A DNA stretch of 46,210 bases from SAR324 cluster bacterium (GTDB lineage: Bacteria > SAR324 > XYD2-FULL-50-16 > JAERRU01), in assembly GCA_016735295.1 (NCBI GenBank), contig JAERRU010000012.1, positions 1-46,210 of the forward strand, given 5' to 3'. The position numbers and the translations under genes are program-made. The stretch's first letter is position 1, and the number at the start of each line of letters is the position of its first letter. Below the pieces are notes generated by a model, which ran no database searches, was not told where the DNA came from, and saw only the letters and a list, made by a program, of their open reading frames with translations. Positions 1 to 7,597 of the stretch are shown here, in pieces.

Positions 1-150
1 ATTATTAATCGCTCCATAATCAATACCAGCAGTCTTTATTTATTATTTGAAAAATAATTAATTTTATTTTATTTTTATAAAATGATTTTTTAATAATTGA
101 TAATCGCTATTATTACCAAAAGATATCCCCTTTCATAGTGCTTAAACAAG

Positions 151-190
151 CCCTAAAATGCACTAAAATACACTAAGATACGCTAAAAAA
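151..190. repeat. Four short 10-bp direct repeats
   Basis: Four consecutive decamers of the form CnCTAAAAnn (for example CACTAAAATA) occupy this stretch downstream of tRNA-Glu. The copies differ at one to three positions each. I see no gene or clear terminator in the rest of the first 275 bases. Confidence 0.55.
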
Positions 191-275
191 TATATTGGAT
201 TTTAAGCAAAGGAAAGCCAACCAAATTAATAGTTCAATTAAAATAACGAACGACAAATAAAGCTGGTGAAGTGTG

Positions 276-348
276 CGTCCCCAAGGGGATTTGAACCCCT
301 GTTACTACCGTGAAAGGGTGGTGTCCTAGGCCTCTAGACGATGGGGAC
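276..348 (-). tRNA. tRNA-Glu (anticodon TTC)
   Basis: Read on the minus strand, this is a 73-nt cloverleaf starting GTCCCCA, with D-arm, anticodon loop CTTTCAC (anticodon TTC), T-loop GGTTCAAATCC and acceptor 3' strand TGGGGAC plus discriminator G. It is very close to the classical bacterial tRNA-Glu. The bases after the discriminator are CAC rather than CCA, so the CCA end is not encoded and must be added by the CCA-adding enzyme. It lies 37 nt downstream of tRNA-Lys and is probably co-transcribed with it. Confidence 0.95.
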
Positions 349-385
349 AGTTTGTTAATTCTTATTAATTTCTAATAATCACACC

Positions 386-456
386 GAGCGAGGAGGGGGT
401 CGAACCCTCGACCACCTGATTAAAAGTCAGATGCTCTACCACTGAGCTACCCGCCC
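386..456 (-). tRNA. tRNA-Lys (anticodon TTT)
   Basis: On the minus strand a cloverleaf starts GGGCGGG, with D-arm GCTCAGTGGTAGAGC, anticodon loop CTTTTAA (anticodon TTT), T-arm GAGGGTTCGACCCCCTC and acceptor 3' strand CTCGCTC, which pairs with two G-U wobbles. The discriminator reads G and the next bases are GTG, so CCA is not encoded. The 3' boundary could be off by a base. It is the promoter-proximal gene of a Lys-Glu tRNA pair. Confidence 0.92.
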
Positions 457-480
457 TAGTGTGTTTGTTAGCAATTGTTT

Positions 481-486
481 ATTATA
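481..486 (-). promoter_or_regulatory. Candidate -10 box for the tRNA pair
   Basis: The minus strand has a perfect TATAAT 24 nt upstream of the first base of tRNA-Lys. The hexamer 17 nt further upstream (TTTATG) is a weak -35. A consensus TTGACA on the minus strand (560-565) lies further out and could serve a second start. This is inferred from sequence only. Confidence 0.4.
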
Positions 487-600
487 TATGTGATGCGTTG
501 CACCATAAAATAATAATCAATATTAATTAACCTACCACTTTTACTACACTTTTAGCCCTTGTCAACCTAAAAAGCAGTTTAATTTTGCTATAATTATTCT

Positions 601-920
601 CAATTAATATGGGATTTAACTTAAGACTATAGCCGATTATTTCATTATTAAGAATTTCGTTCTGATTTTAGGATAATCATCCTCAATTAATATGGGATTT
701 AACTTAAGACTATAGCCGATTATTTCATTATTAAAGATTTCGTTCTAATTTTAGGATAATCATCCTCAACCAATATAGGATTTAACTTAAGACTATAGCC
801 GATTATTTCATTATTAAGAATTTCGTTCTGATTTGAGGATAATCATCCTCAACCAATATAGGATTTAACTTAAGACTATAGCCGATTATTTCATTATTAA
901 GGATTTCGTTCTGATTTTAG
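601..920. repeat. 83-bp tandem array, about 3.9 copies
   Basis: Copies begin at 601, 684, 767 and 850, exactly 83 bp apart, with only a few substitutions (AATTAATATGGG in the first two, AACCAATATAGG in the last two). The period is not a multiple of three and the array is not open in any frame, so it is non-coding. At each junction GGAT-AATC-ATCC forms a small hairpin; the third copy has the longest version, TTGAGGAT/ATCCTCAA around the AATC loop. Copies abut without spacers, so it is not a CRISPR array. It lies upstream of both the divergent tRNA pair and ispD. Confidence 0.9.
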
Positions 921-1130
921 ATGATTTTCGCCCGCTTATCAGCTAAAATAGGCTTATATTTTACTAGAACTTTATAAATTATGCTGTAATAGCAGCTAAA
1001 AATAGTTCACCAATTATTTAGCCATCGCTTAACCAATCAAGCGTTACAAGCCCATAATTGCTGTCATTAATAATAATTTATTTATATTGATCACTATTGA
1101 TTATTTGGCTAACGAATTTTAAATATTAGT

Positions 1131-1895
1131 ATGTCCAACAATAAAGCCGATGTGCTATTAGTCGCTGGTGGAAGCTCTCTTAGATTCAGCAAATCTACTA
1201 ACAAAACTCTTTATCTCCTTGACGGAGAGCCAATATTTTTGCGTTCGGTTAAAAAATGGCTATCTTTTGAGCCCCTTAATCATCTAATTATTACCGTACC
1301 TCATGGCCAATCTGATATTTTTAATCAATATCTTAAGCAGATATCTTTGACCAAATTAAAGCCATATAAACCTAAAAAAGTTAAAATTACCGTGATAAAT
1401 GGCGGTAAAGAGCGTTATCATTCGGTTTTATTAGCCTTAAAAGAGTTAATTTCTCAAAAGAGTGATAGCCCCTATATATTTATTCATGACGCTGCTAGGC
1501 CATTTTTTTCATTAAATTTGATTAATAAACTATGGGAAATTTGCCAAACAGGTTTTGCTAGTGCACCATTAATTAAGATTAATGATTTAATCCGCCTTAG
1601 CACTCTCCATGATGCTGATGCTGATGCTGATGATAATTATGATTATGATTATAAAAAGCAAAGTAATAATTTTAAGAGTTACGCCACCCAAACTCCTCAG
1701 GTGATTTTGCGAAAATGGGTTGCCCAATATTTTATTACTAATCAATATCTTAAATTAAAACCTCGCGATGAAATATCTATTATAGAACATCATTCATTAC
1801 CTTTAAAATTTGTTGAAGGAGAATTATTCAATATCAAAATTACCCATTTTTCTGATATAAAATTTGCTAACGATATAGTTAAATTATTAAGATAA
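1131..1895 (+). CDS. ispD: 2-C-methyl-D-erythritol 4-phosphate cytidylyltransferase
   Basis: IspD transfers CMP from CTP to methylerythritol phosphate in the cytoplasmic MEP isoprenoid pathway; dxs of the same pathway is also in this window. The N-terminal nucleotide-binding loop is divergent (VAGGSSLRFSKSTNKTLY, residues 11-28) but in the right place. The HDAARPF motif (about 118-124) and TQTPQ (about 187-191) are typical. A low-complexity insert of Asp, Ala and Tyr (about residues 161-175), built from GATGCT and GATTAT repeats, lies between conserved blocks. The length of 254 aa is slightly above the usual 225-235. The start ATG has no Shine-Dalgarno. The stop is 4 bp before the next gene, so the two are probably co-transcribed. 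Confidence 0.88.
   Translation: MSNNKADVLLVAGGSSLRFSKSTNKTLYLLDGEPIFLRSVKKWLSFEPLNHLIITVPHGQSDIFNQYLKQISLTKLKPYKPKKVKITVINGGKERYHSVLLALKELISQKSDSPYIFIHDAARPFFSLNLINKLWEICQTGFASAPLIKINDLIRLSTLHDADADADDNYDYDYKKQSNNFKSYATQTPQVILRKWVAQYFITNQYLKLKPRDEISIIEHHSLPLKFVEGELFNIKITHFSDIKFANDIVKLLR
1611..1652 (+). repeat. Coding microsatellite in ispD
   Basis: Three GATGCT hexamers followed by GATGATAAT and three GATTAT/AATTAT-type hexamers encode an Asp/Ala then Asp/Tyr tract. All units keep the reading frame. Confidence 0.8.
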
Positions 1896-1899
1896 AATC

Positions 1900-3369
1900 A
1901 TGATTTACAAACAATCAACGGGGCTAAATACTGATTTATATCAATTAAGCATGGCGGCGGGGTATTTAAAGGCTGGTATTGCTGATAAAGCCTCTTTTTT
2001 TAATATGTATTTTAGAAAAACACCATTTAAAGGTGGTTTTGCCATTTGCTGCGGGTTAGAATTATTAATTGAACAAATCGAAAATTTTGCCTTTAGCCAA
2101 TCAGATATTAACTATCTAAAAAAAATTAAATCCTCATCAGGAGAAATATTATTTGAAGATGACTTTTTAGAAACTTTGCTAAATTTTAAATTCAAAGGAG
2201 ATATATGGGCAATGGCTGAAGGAGAAATTGTATTTCCTCTTGAGCCCATGATAACAGTGCAAGGTGGTTTGTTAGAATGCCAAATTTTAGAAACGCTAAT
2301 CTTAAATAGTTTGAATTATACAACCCTAGTAGCCACTAAGGCAGCGCGGATTTGCTTGGCTAGCGGGCTTGAGCCAGTATTAGAATTCGGTTTAAGAAGA
2401 GCTCCAGGCATTGATGGGGGCTTATCTGGCACTAGGGCCTGTTATGTTGGTGGTTGCTCTGCTACTAGCAATTTATTAGCGGGTAAGATGTTTGATATTC
2501 CTGTGAAGGGCACACATTCTCATAGCTGGGTGCTTAGTTTTGCCGATGAGTTACTGGCATTTGAAGCATATGCTAAGATATTTCCTCATAATTTGGTTTT
2601 ATTAATTGATACTTATGACAGCCTAACAGGATTAGAAAATGCCATTAAAGTAGCTAATAAATTAGCTAACCCTAAGCAATTGGTGGGTATTAGAATAGAT
2701 TCTGGTGATCTTAACTATTTTTCTGCAAAAATTAGAAAAACGCTTGATATTGCTGGATTTACTAATACTAAAATATTTGCTAGCAATGATCTTGATGAAT
2801 ATATAATTGAGAATCTTAAATATCAAAAGGCTAAAATTGATGTGTGGGCGGTAGGAACAAAAATGATTACTGCCGATGGGGAAGCCAGTTTAGGGGGAGT
2901 TTATAAGCTTTCGGCATTACAAAATGATGATGGCCGGTGGCAAGGTAAGGTTAAAATTTCTAATGACCGCACTAAAATTAATAATCCTGGTCGTTATCAG
3001 GTTAGAAGATTTTTTGATAGTGATCATAAAATGATCGCTGACGCTTTGTATAATATAGATTTAAAAAAGCCTGAATCTTGGCAAATAGTTGGTGTTTTTG
3101 ACTCAGATTTGCGAAAAAACATCATTAACCATCACTCTAGTAGGGAATTACTCAAGCCTATATACAAATCAGGAGAGATGATTTATAACTTCCCTACTAT
3201 CCACCAAGTACGCCAAAATACTTTAAATAACCTAGCGACATTGGATAATTCGGTGAAAAGGAGTGTAAACCCACATCTTTATCCAGCGGGGCTAGAGCTT
3301 AGTGCTCATTTGCAAAAAGCAAAATTTATCGCCCAAGTAAGAGATTCACTATTTGCTAATAATAATTGA
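1900..3369 (+). CDS. pncB: Nicotinate phosphoribosyltransferase
   Basis: This enzyme makes nicotinate mononucleotide from nicotinate and PRPP, the first step of the Preiss-Handler NAD salvage route. The N-terminal TDLYQLSMAAGY (11-22) is the family signature. The phosphoribosyl-site blocks EFGLRRAPG (about 167-175), DTYDSLTG (about 236) and RIDSGDL (about 265) follow. At 489 aa it is the long form of the family. It begins 4 bp after ispD and is followed 34 bp later by NAD kinase, so the two NAD(P) enzymes form one group. The spacer shows no clear ribosome binding site. Confidence 0.95.
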   Translation: MIYKQSTGLNTDLYQLSMAAGYLKAGIADKASFFNMYFRKTPFKGGFAICCGLELLIEQIENFAFSQSDINYLKKIKSSSGEILFEDDFLETLLNFKFKGDIWAMAEGEIVFPLEPMITVQGGLLECQILETLILNSLNYTTLVATKAARICLASGLEPVLEFGLRRAPGIDGGLSGTRACYVGGCSATSNLLAGKMFDIPVKGTHSHSWVLSFADELLAFEAYAKIFPHNLVLLIDTYDSLTGLENAIKVANKLANPKQLVGIRIDSGDLNYFSAKIRKTLDIAGFTNTKIFASNDLDEYIIENLKYQKAKIDVWAVGTKMITADGEASLGGVYKLSALQNDDGRWQGKVKISNDRTKINNPGRYQVRRFFDSDHKMIADALYNIDLKKPESWQIVGVFDSDLRKNIINHHSSRELLKPIYKSGEMIYNFPTIHQVRQNTLNNLATLDNSVKRSVNPHLYPAGLELSAHLQKAKFIAQVRDSLFANNN

Positions 3370-3403
3370 TTTGAATTTATTTTTTTGATTAGTTTATGAA
3401 ATT

Positions 3404-4288
3404 ATGATTTTTGAAACCATCTATTGTATTTTTAAAAAAACCGACTATCAACGCTATCACGAGACTAAACTAGAGCAAAGCGATTTTAAAAGATTAAATA
3501 ATAATCTTAAGCAAAAGATCAACCATGCTCATCAAACTCAAATGGAATTTTTTAATAAATTCATGGCATTAGCAGCCACCTATCACCTAGATATCAAGGT
3601 AGTGCCAGAAGATGAGCTAGCTTCAATAATCCATAGTCCTAAAACGCTAATCATTAGCTGCGGCGGCGATGGAACCTTTTTGAGCTGTGCTCAACGTTTC
3701 CCAAATTCGCCATTATTAGGTATGAATTCTGATTTTAGAACCAAAGATGGTGGTAGTGTAGGAGCTTTGACCTTGGTTAATAGCCAAAATTTGGAAAGAT
3801 CTATCTCCTCATTGGCTAAAGGCAAGGGCACTATCAATTTATGGAATCGTCTTGGTGCTAATATCAATAATCAAAGAGTGGATAATTACGCAGTTAACGA
3901 TATTTTTATTGGCCACCCTGTCAGCTATCTAACCTGTAATATTTCAGTAGAAATTGGTGATGTGAAAGATGATTTTAATTGTAGTGGGTTTCTAGCTTGC
4001 ACTGGTATGGGCAGTAATGCATGGTTTGAAGCGGCAGGAGGGAGCCATTTTAGCAATGAGTTAGCCGCTTTTGGATATTTAGTTTTGGTACCTAGCAAAA
4101 AATGGCAACCAAAATTTATTTCTGGAATATCTAGTTTTGATAATCATATTAGCGTTATCCCCCACCGCACTGGCTATGTGATGGCGTTTGATTCTAAAAA
4201 TGATGTGATTACTTTAAAAACGGGTGATGTGGTTGATATTTTCATTGATAAAGACAATCCAGTAAAGGTTTTAACGCTTGATGTGTAG
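3404..4288 (+). CDS. nadK: NAD kinase (ATP-NAD kinase family)
   Basis: Phosphorylates NAD to NADP in the cytoplasm. The catalytic SCGGDGTFLSCA motif is at about residues 84-95, followed by GMNSD (about 107), which matches the substrate loop of the family. NDIFIGH (about 166) is in the position of the conserved NE/ND motif, and a C-terminal all-beta domain follows. The sequence is divergent from the common bacterial NadK, with a longer N-terminal segment, and resembles variants in which SDxRT follows the glycine. It completes an NAD salvage pair with the gene upstream. Its 3' end converges on lpxD. Confidence 0.85.
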   Translation: MIFETIYCIFKKTDYQRYHETKLEQSDFKRLNNNLKQKINHAHQTQMEFFNKFMALAATYHLDIKVVPEDELASIIHSPKTLIISCGGDGTFLSCAQRFPNSPLLGMNSDFRTKDGGSVGALTLVNSQNLERSISSLAKGKGTINLWNRLGANINNQRVDNYAVNDIFIGHPVSYLTCNISVEIGDVKDDFNCSGFLACTGMGSNAWFEAAGGSHFSNELAAFGYLVLVPSKKWQPKFISGISSFDNHISVIPHRTGYVMAFDSKNDVITLKTGDVVDIFIDKDNPVKVLTLDV

Positions 4289-4295
4289 GCTCGCA

Positions 4296-4459
4296 TTTTG
4301 GGTGCTGACTAGATTATATTTTGCCGATTGATTTTTCTATCTTAGCCAATTCCTATAAAACATCATAGAATATACGTGTTTTGGGGCTGGATAACCTATC
4401 TTTTGTTGATTGATTTTTCTATCTTAGCCAATCTCCTTAAAATACCAGAAATAGATTTT
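4296..4459. repeat. 82-bp duplication of the 3' end of lpxD
   Basis: The stretch 4378-4459 contains the last roughly 62 bases of lpxD plus its stop codon. A diverged second copy lies at 4296-4377, directly downstream in the lpxD direction. The core, GATTGATTTTTCTATCTTAG, is identical at 4326 and 4408, an offset of 82 bp. Flanks on both sides still align with substitutions and small indels. The offset is not a multiple of three. The copy fills most of the convergent spacer between nadK and lpxD. Confidence 0.85.
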
Positions 4460-5433
4460 ATCTTGGCTTTACTCTGTAGCCATATCTTTTTAGGTCGAGC
4501 AGGAAATCCATAAAGCAAATCGCCTGATTTAGTGTTTTTAATCAAGGTAGAACTCCCACCTAAAATGGTGTTATCAGCCAATTTTAAAGAATCGCTAACC
4601 ACCGAGCCCCCCATAATAATAACATTTTTGCCTGTTTTCACAGAGCCACCAATAATCGCTCCAGTGGCTAGCAGATTATCACTTCCTAGCGTAACGTTAT
4701 GTGCTATATGGACTAAACTACTTATCTTAGCTCCTGATCCTATCACGGTATTTATCATGCTCCCCCGCTCAATCACGCTGTTTGCTCCTATTTCCACATC
4801 ATCTTTTATGATTACTTTCATTCTATGGGGAATTTTATGATTTTTACCATTATCGATAACATATCCCCAGCCGTCTGAGCCGATAGTTACATTGGCATGA
4901 ATTAGGGCATTCTTTCCGATTTCACAATCACGATATATCACGCTATTAGGCATAATCACGCTATTTTCACCAATATAGCAATTATCGCCTATATAAACCC
5001 CTGGATGCAGCACCACCTTGCTTGATATGATAGCATTTTCACCAATATGAACTGAATTATGAATTTCACATGGCTTATTTATTTTAGCTGATTTATCAAT
5101 ATCAGCACCACTTGATATAAAATCCTTAAAAACTGGCGGGGGGTGCAAGATATCGATAATTTTACAAAAACTAAGTCGAGGATTTTTTACTATCACCGCA
5201 TTAGTAACTTTTGAACTGAAATCTTCATTAGTCAAAAAAGCTGCCGCCTTACTATGCGATAAATCTGATAAATATATACTACGGTACATTAGGCTGATGT
5301 CACTATCTTTAGCATCTTTCAAAGAAGCAAAACCAGTGATAATAATATTTTTATCCCCTTTAATTGTTCCACCAATTAAATTGGCTATTTCAAGAAGGCT
5401 AATACTTATTTTATTATCAATCTTTTGTTTCAT
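4396..5433 (-). CDS. lpxD: UDP-3-O-acylglucosamine N-acyltransferase
   Basis: LpxD adds the N-linked acyl chain to UDP-3-O-acylglucosamine, the third step of lipid A synthesis. The N-terminal uridine-binding domain (about 1-100) is followed by many left-handed beta-helix hexapeptide repeats (about 105-310), such as IGENAI, IGDNCY and VEIGANSVIERG. The catalytic His lies in VHIAHNVTLG (about 243). The 345-aa length is normal. It is the last gene of a minus-strand group, 8 bp after the previous gene. The usual fabZ/lpxA neighbours are absent. Its last codons are duplicated downstream. Confidence 0.95.
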   Translation of the reverse strand: MKQKIDNKISISLLEIANLIGGTIKGDKNIIITGFASLKDAKDSDISLMYRSIYLSDLSHSKAAAFLTNEDFSSKVTNAVIVKNPRLSFCKIIDILHPPPVFKDFISSGADIDKSAKINKPCEIHNSVHIGENAIISSKVVLHPGVYIGDNCYIGENSVIMPNSVIYRDCEIGKNALIHANVTIGSDGWGYVIDNGKNHKIPHRMKVIIKDDVEIGANSVIERGSMINTVIGSGAKISSLVHIAHNVTLGSDNLLATGAIIGGSVKTGKNVIIMGGSVVSDSLKLADNTILGGSSTLIKNTKSGDLLYGFPARPKKIWLQSKAKIKSISGILRRLAKIEKSINKR

Positions 5434-5441
5434 TTAATCAG

Positions 5442-6035
5442 TTATCCATAATTAATAATCTCACAATCAAGATTATAATCGCTTGGGGGGTGATCTTTAA
5501 AAATTACACAACATGGAGAATCTTCAATAAATTGTTTCCAATATCCCTTTTCTGATGATGATAAATCTTTATCATGCAGCTCACCTATCAAAATCATTCC
5601 CTTGGATTGAAATAAAAAACTAGCTATTGCCAAAGAAGCAATCTTTTCTACATCTATTCGGTATGGGGGCTCATGCAGATATCCACTTAACTTCAAATCA
5701 TGTAAAACCACTCGCTTTATTAAACTGCAATAATCCAGCAAAGGCTCATCATTCACCGCTAGCCAATTACCTAAGTTAGTATTTATCACCGATTGAGAAA
5801 ACCACATCTGGTCTGTTTGGCAATAAAACCTATTATACCAATATACCTGCCCCGAAGATTCGCTTATTCCTCTTTGAAAAAAGAGCTCTAATAACCTCCA
5901 TTGATCATTATTCATCCCCTTTATCACATATCTTCTTCCGCTATAAAATTCTCCATTTAGCCCATCTATCCCTACCTCGCTAGTGGGTAAAATGCTTAGC
6001 CCATAACAGCTGAATAGTTGCTCTTCTACTATCAT
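5442..6035 (-). CDS. Unknown 197-aa protein, possibly a degenerate ABC-ATPase-like fold
   Basis: I do not recognise this protein by sequence. The order of segments resembles a small ABC ATPase that has lost its catalytic motifs. GRRYVIKGMNNDQWRLLELF (about 33-52) sits where a Walker A loop would be, but without GxxGxGKS. KIASLAIASFLFQSKGMILI (about 130-150) resembles the helix after the signature motif running into a Walker B strand, and CCVIFKDHPP (about 174) resembles the switch-His strand. That reading is inference only. Its ATG overlaps the stop of the small membrane protein upstream (ATGA), implying translational coupling. Several Cys and Trp residues and no membrane segment are seen. 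Confidence 0.6.
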   Translation of the reverse strand: MIVEEQLFSCYGLSILPTSEVGIDGLNGEFYSGRRYVIKGMNNDQWRLLELFFQRGISESSGQVYWYNRFYCQTDQMWFSQSVINTNLGNWLAVNDEPLLDYCSLIKRVVLHDLKLSGYLHEPPYRIDVEKIASLAIASFLFQSKGMILIGELHDKDLSSSEKGYWKQFIEDSPCCVIFKDHPPSDYNLDCEIINYG

Positions 6036-6208
6036 TCATCTATCGAAAATAATTTATTATGTATCTTCTTTTTTGATAAATGAAAATGCCTTATCTGCCT
6101 AATCAACATTAACAGTGAGGCCAATAAAAATGCTAATAGCACCATTAATAATGCTAAAATTGCATAATTTAAAACTAATTTAGTGGTGATAATATCAATT
6201 ATTCCCAT
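6032..6208 (-). CDS. Small single-span membrane protein (58 aa)
   Basis: A short open frame reading MGIIDIITTKLVLNYAILAL and onward has one long hydrophobic segment (about 11-36), then a basic tail (RQIRHFHLSKKK) and a short acidic end. It fits exactly between the 445-aa and 197-aa genes, with its TGA overlapping the next ATG. In topology it resembles small assembly subunits of the CcmD type, but there is no sequence identity to support that. The good fit, coupling and membrane pattern are the evidence that it is real. Confidence 0.6.
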   Translation of the reverse strand: MGIIDIITTKLVLNYAILALLMVLLAFLLASLLMLIRQIRHFHLSKKKIHNKLFSIDE

Positions 6209-6259
6209 CATCTATAATCTATAATCTATGACCCATTATCTATTATCCATTACTCATCA

Positions 6260-7597
6260 CTATTGAAGAGCATATTTTTTCTTGACGCTACTTTTTATGT
6301 TTTGCCAAAAATAATTTATTGGTTGTTTTTGTAAATATTCTTTATCAAACCTCTCATGATCCGCAAATAAATCTAGGGAATAACCTTTTTTCAAACTAGC
6401 AGGCAATCTAGCTATGGTAACTCCATTTAGATCGGTTATATCAGGGGAGAGATCTAGATTTATATTTAGAATACTGCCCAATTTATGATAAATTTCAAAA
6501 AATTCCTCTAGATAATCGACCTGCAAAAATGAACCCAAACAACGAAATTTATTCTCAAAGCAAAGCAAGCTGAAAACCAAAAATGTTGCTGGGCAAAGTG
6601 AACTATCTCTTATTTCTTTAGCCGCTAACTTGGGATTGCCCAACCAACTTAGGCTTATATCTGCTATCTTAAGAGTTTTCACTCCCTTTTCATTAGTATT
6701 AGGCAGAGAAAATAATACTAATTGGGGAGCTATTTTGATTAGCGCTTTTTGGATTTTTTCATCAATTAAAATTTGTACAGCCATGCTATCAAAGCTATCA
6801 GACTCAAGCTCTCTTATCAAAAAATCCTTGATGACACGGTTAATATCAAAATAATAAACCTTACCTTTATCTAGCACATACCTTTGCAAGCTCTGGCAAA
6901 AATCTAACCCCCAATCAGTAAAATAATGGTATTTCTCAGGTGAAACCAATCTAGCCTTAAGATTATCTTGCAAGGCATTAAATAACTCTAAAGAATCTGC
7001 CGGCAAAATGCTATCAAAAATCAAATTATCCTTATACCTACTCGGTAACAACTGAATTTTTTTTTCTTTAGACCCTTGAGCTAAAGAAGTGATGATTGAT
7101 TTTTCTACCTTTTTATAGGAGCTACTCTTAGGATTTAAAATTTTGCTGAGTTTGCTAGTATTAAAGCACAAAGCCCCACTCCAAGCGTTATTAGAAAAGG
7201 GCACACCAGAATAGGTACCCACCAAATAAGCCTTGCCACTAGGCATACCTAAAATGGAGGTAAGATCAATTCCATTAAAGCCTAATCCATTGGTTAAGCA
7301 CTGGTGATGGGCTGTTTGCAGCACCCTATCGCTCAAAAAATTAGCGAAATCTTGTTCAGATAATATATGTTTGCTCTCTAGTGAATCTGGTTGATTATAT
7401 TTATAATTCTTACCATCTATGCTGTTTTCAAGCTCAGTATCTTTTTTAAAAAATCCTCGCTTTAAAAATTCACTGCGAAAAGCTTCTACTAAATTACTAT
7501 TAATTTGCCCCGCCAGAGCTGACCTATGGTAAAGCTTTGTTGAATATTCAGCCGCACTTATTTTACCAGAACTAAGCCAATAGCGAACGCTCTTCAT
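6260..7597 (-). CDS. Unknown 445-aa cytoplasmic protein
   Basis: I do not recognise a family. The protein has no signal peptide and no evident membrane span. It contains a small-residue-rich segment, GMPSGKAYLVGTYSGVPFSN (about 117-136), and a leucine-rich C-terminal half. Its ATG overlaps the mpl stop by 4 bp (ATGA), so it is translated from the same message as mpl. It is followed by the small membrane protein and the 197-aa gene, then lpxD. The location between two envelope genes suggests an envelope-related role, but the sequence itself does not show one. Confidence 0.75.
   Translation of the reverse strand: MKSVRYWLSSGKISAAEYSTKLYHRSALAGQINSNLVEAFRSEFLKRGFFKKDTELENSIDGKNYKYNQPDSLESKHILSEQDFANFLSDRVLQTAHHQCLTNGLGFNGIDLTSILGMPSGKAYLVGTYSGVPFSNNAWSGALCFNTSKLSKILNPKSSSYKKVEKSIITSLAQGSKEKKIQLLPSRYKDNLIFDSILPADSLELFNALQDNLKARLVSPEKYHYFTDWGLDFCQSLQRYVLDKGKVYYFDINRVIKDFLIRELESDSFDSMAVQILIDEKIQKALIKIAPQLVLFSLPNTNEKGVKTLKIADISLSWLGNPKLAAKEIRDSSLCPATFLVFSLLCFENKFRCLGSFLQVDYLEEFFEIYHKLGSILNINLDLSPDITDLNGVTIARLPASLKKGYSLDLFADHERFDKEYLQKQPINYFWQNIKSSVKKKYALQ

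Noticed and set aside
601-920. CRISPR array
   Set aside because: Whole 83-bp units abut and are near identical. There are no variable spacers and no cas genes in the window.
6190-6255. ATAGATTATAGATGATGG-like direct repeats after the 445-aa gene
   Set aside because: Short, imperfect and AT-rich. They do not include the gene end, so I do not count them with the 3'-end duplications.
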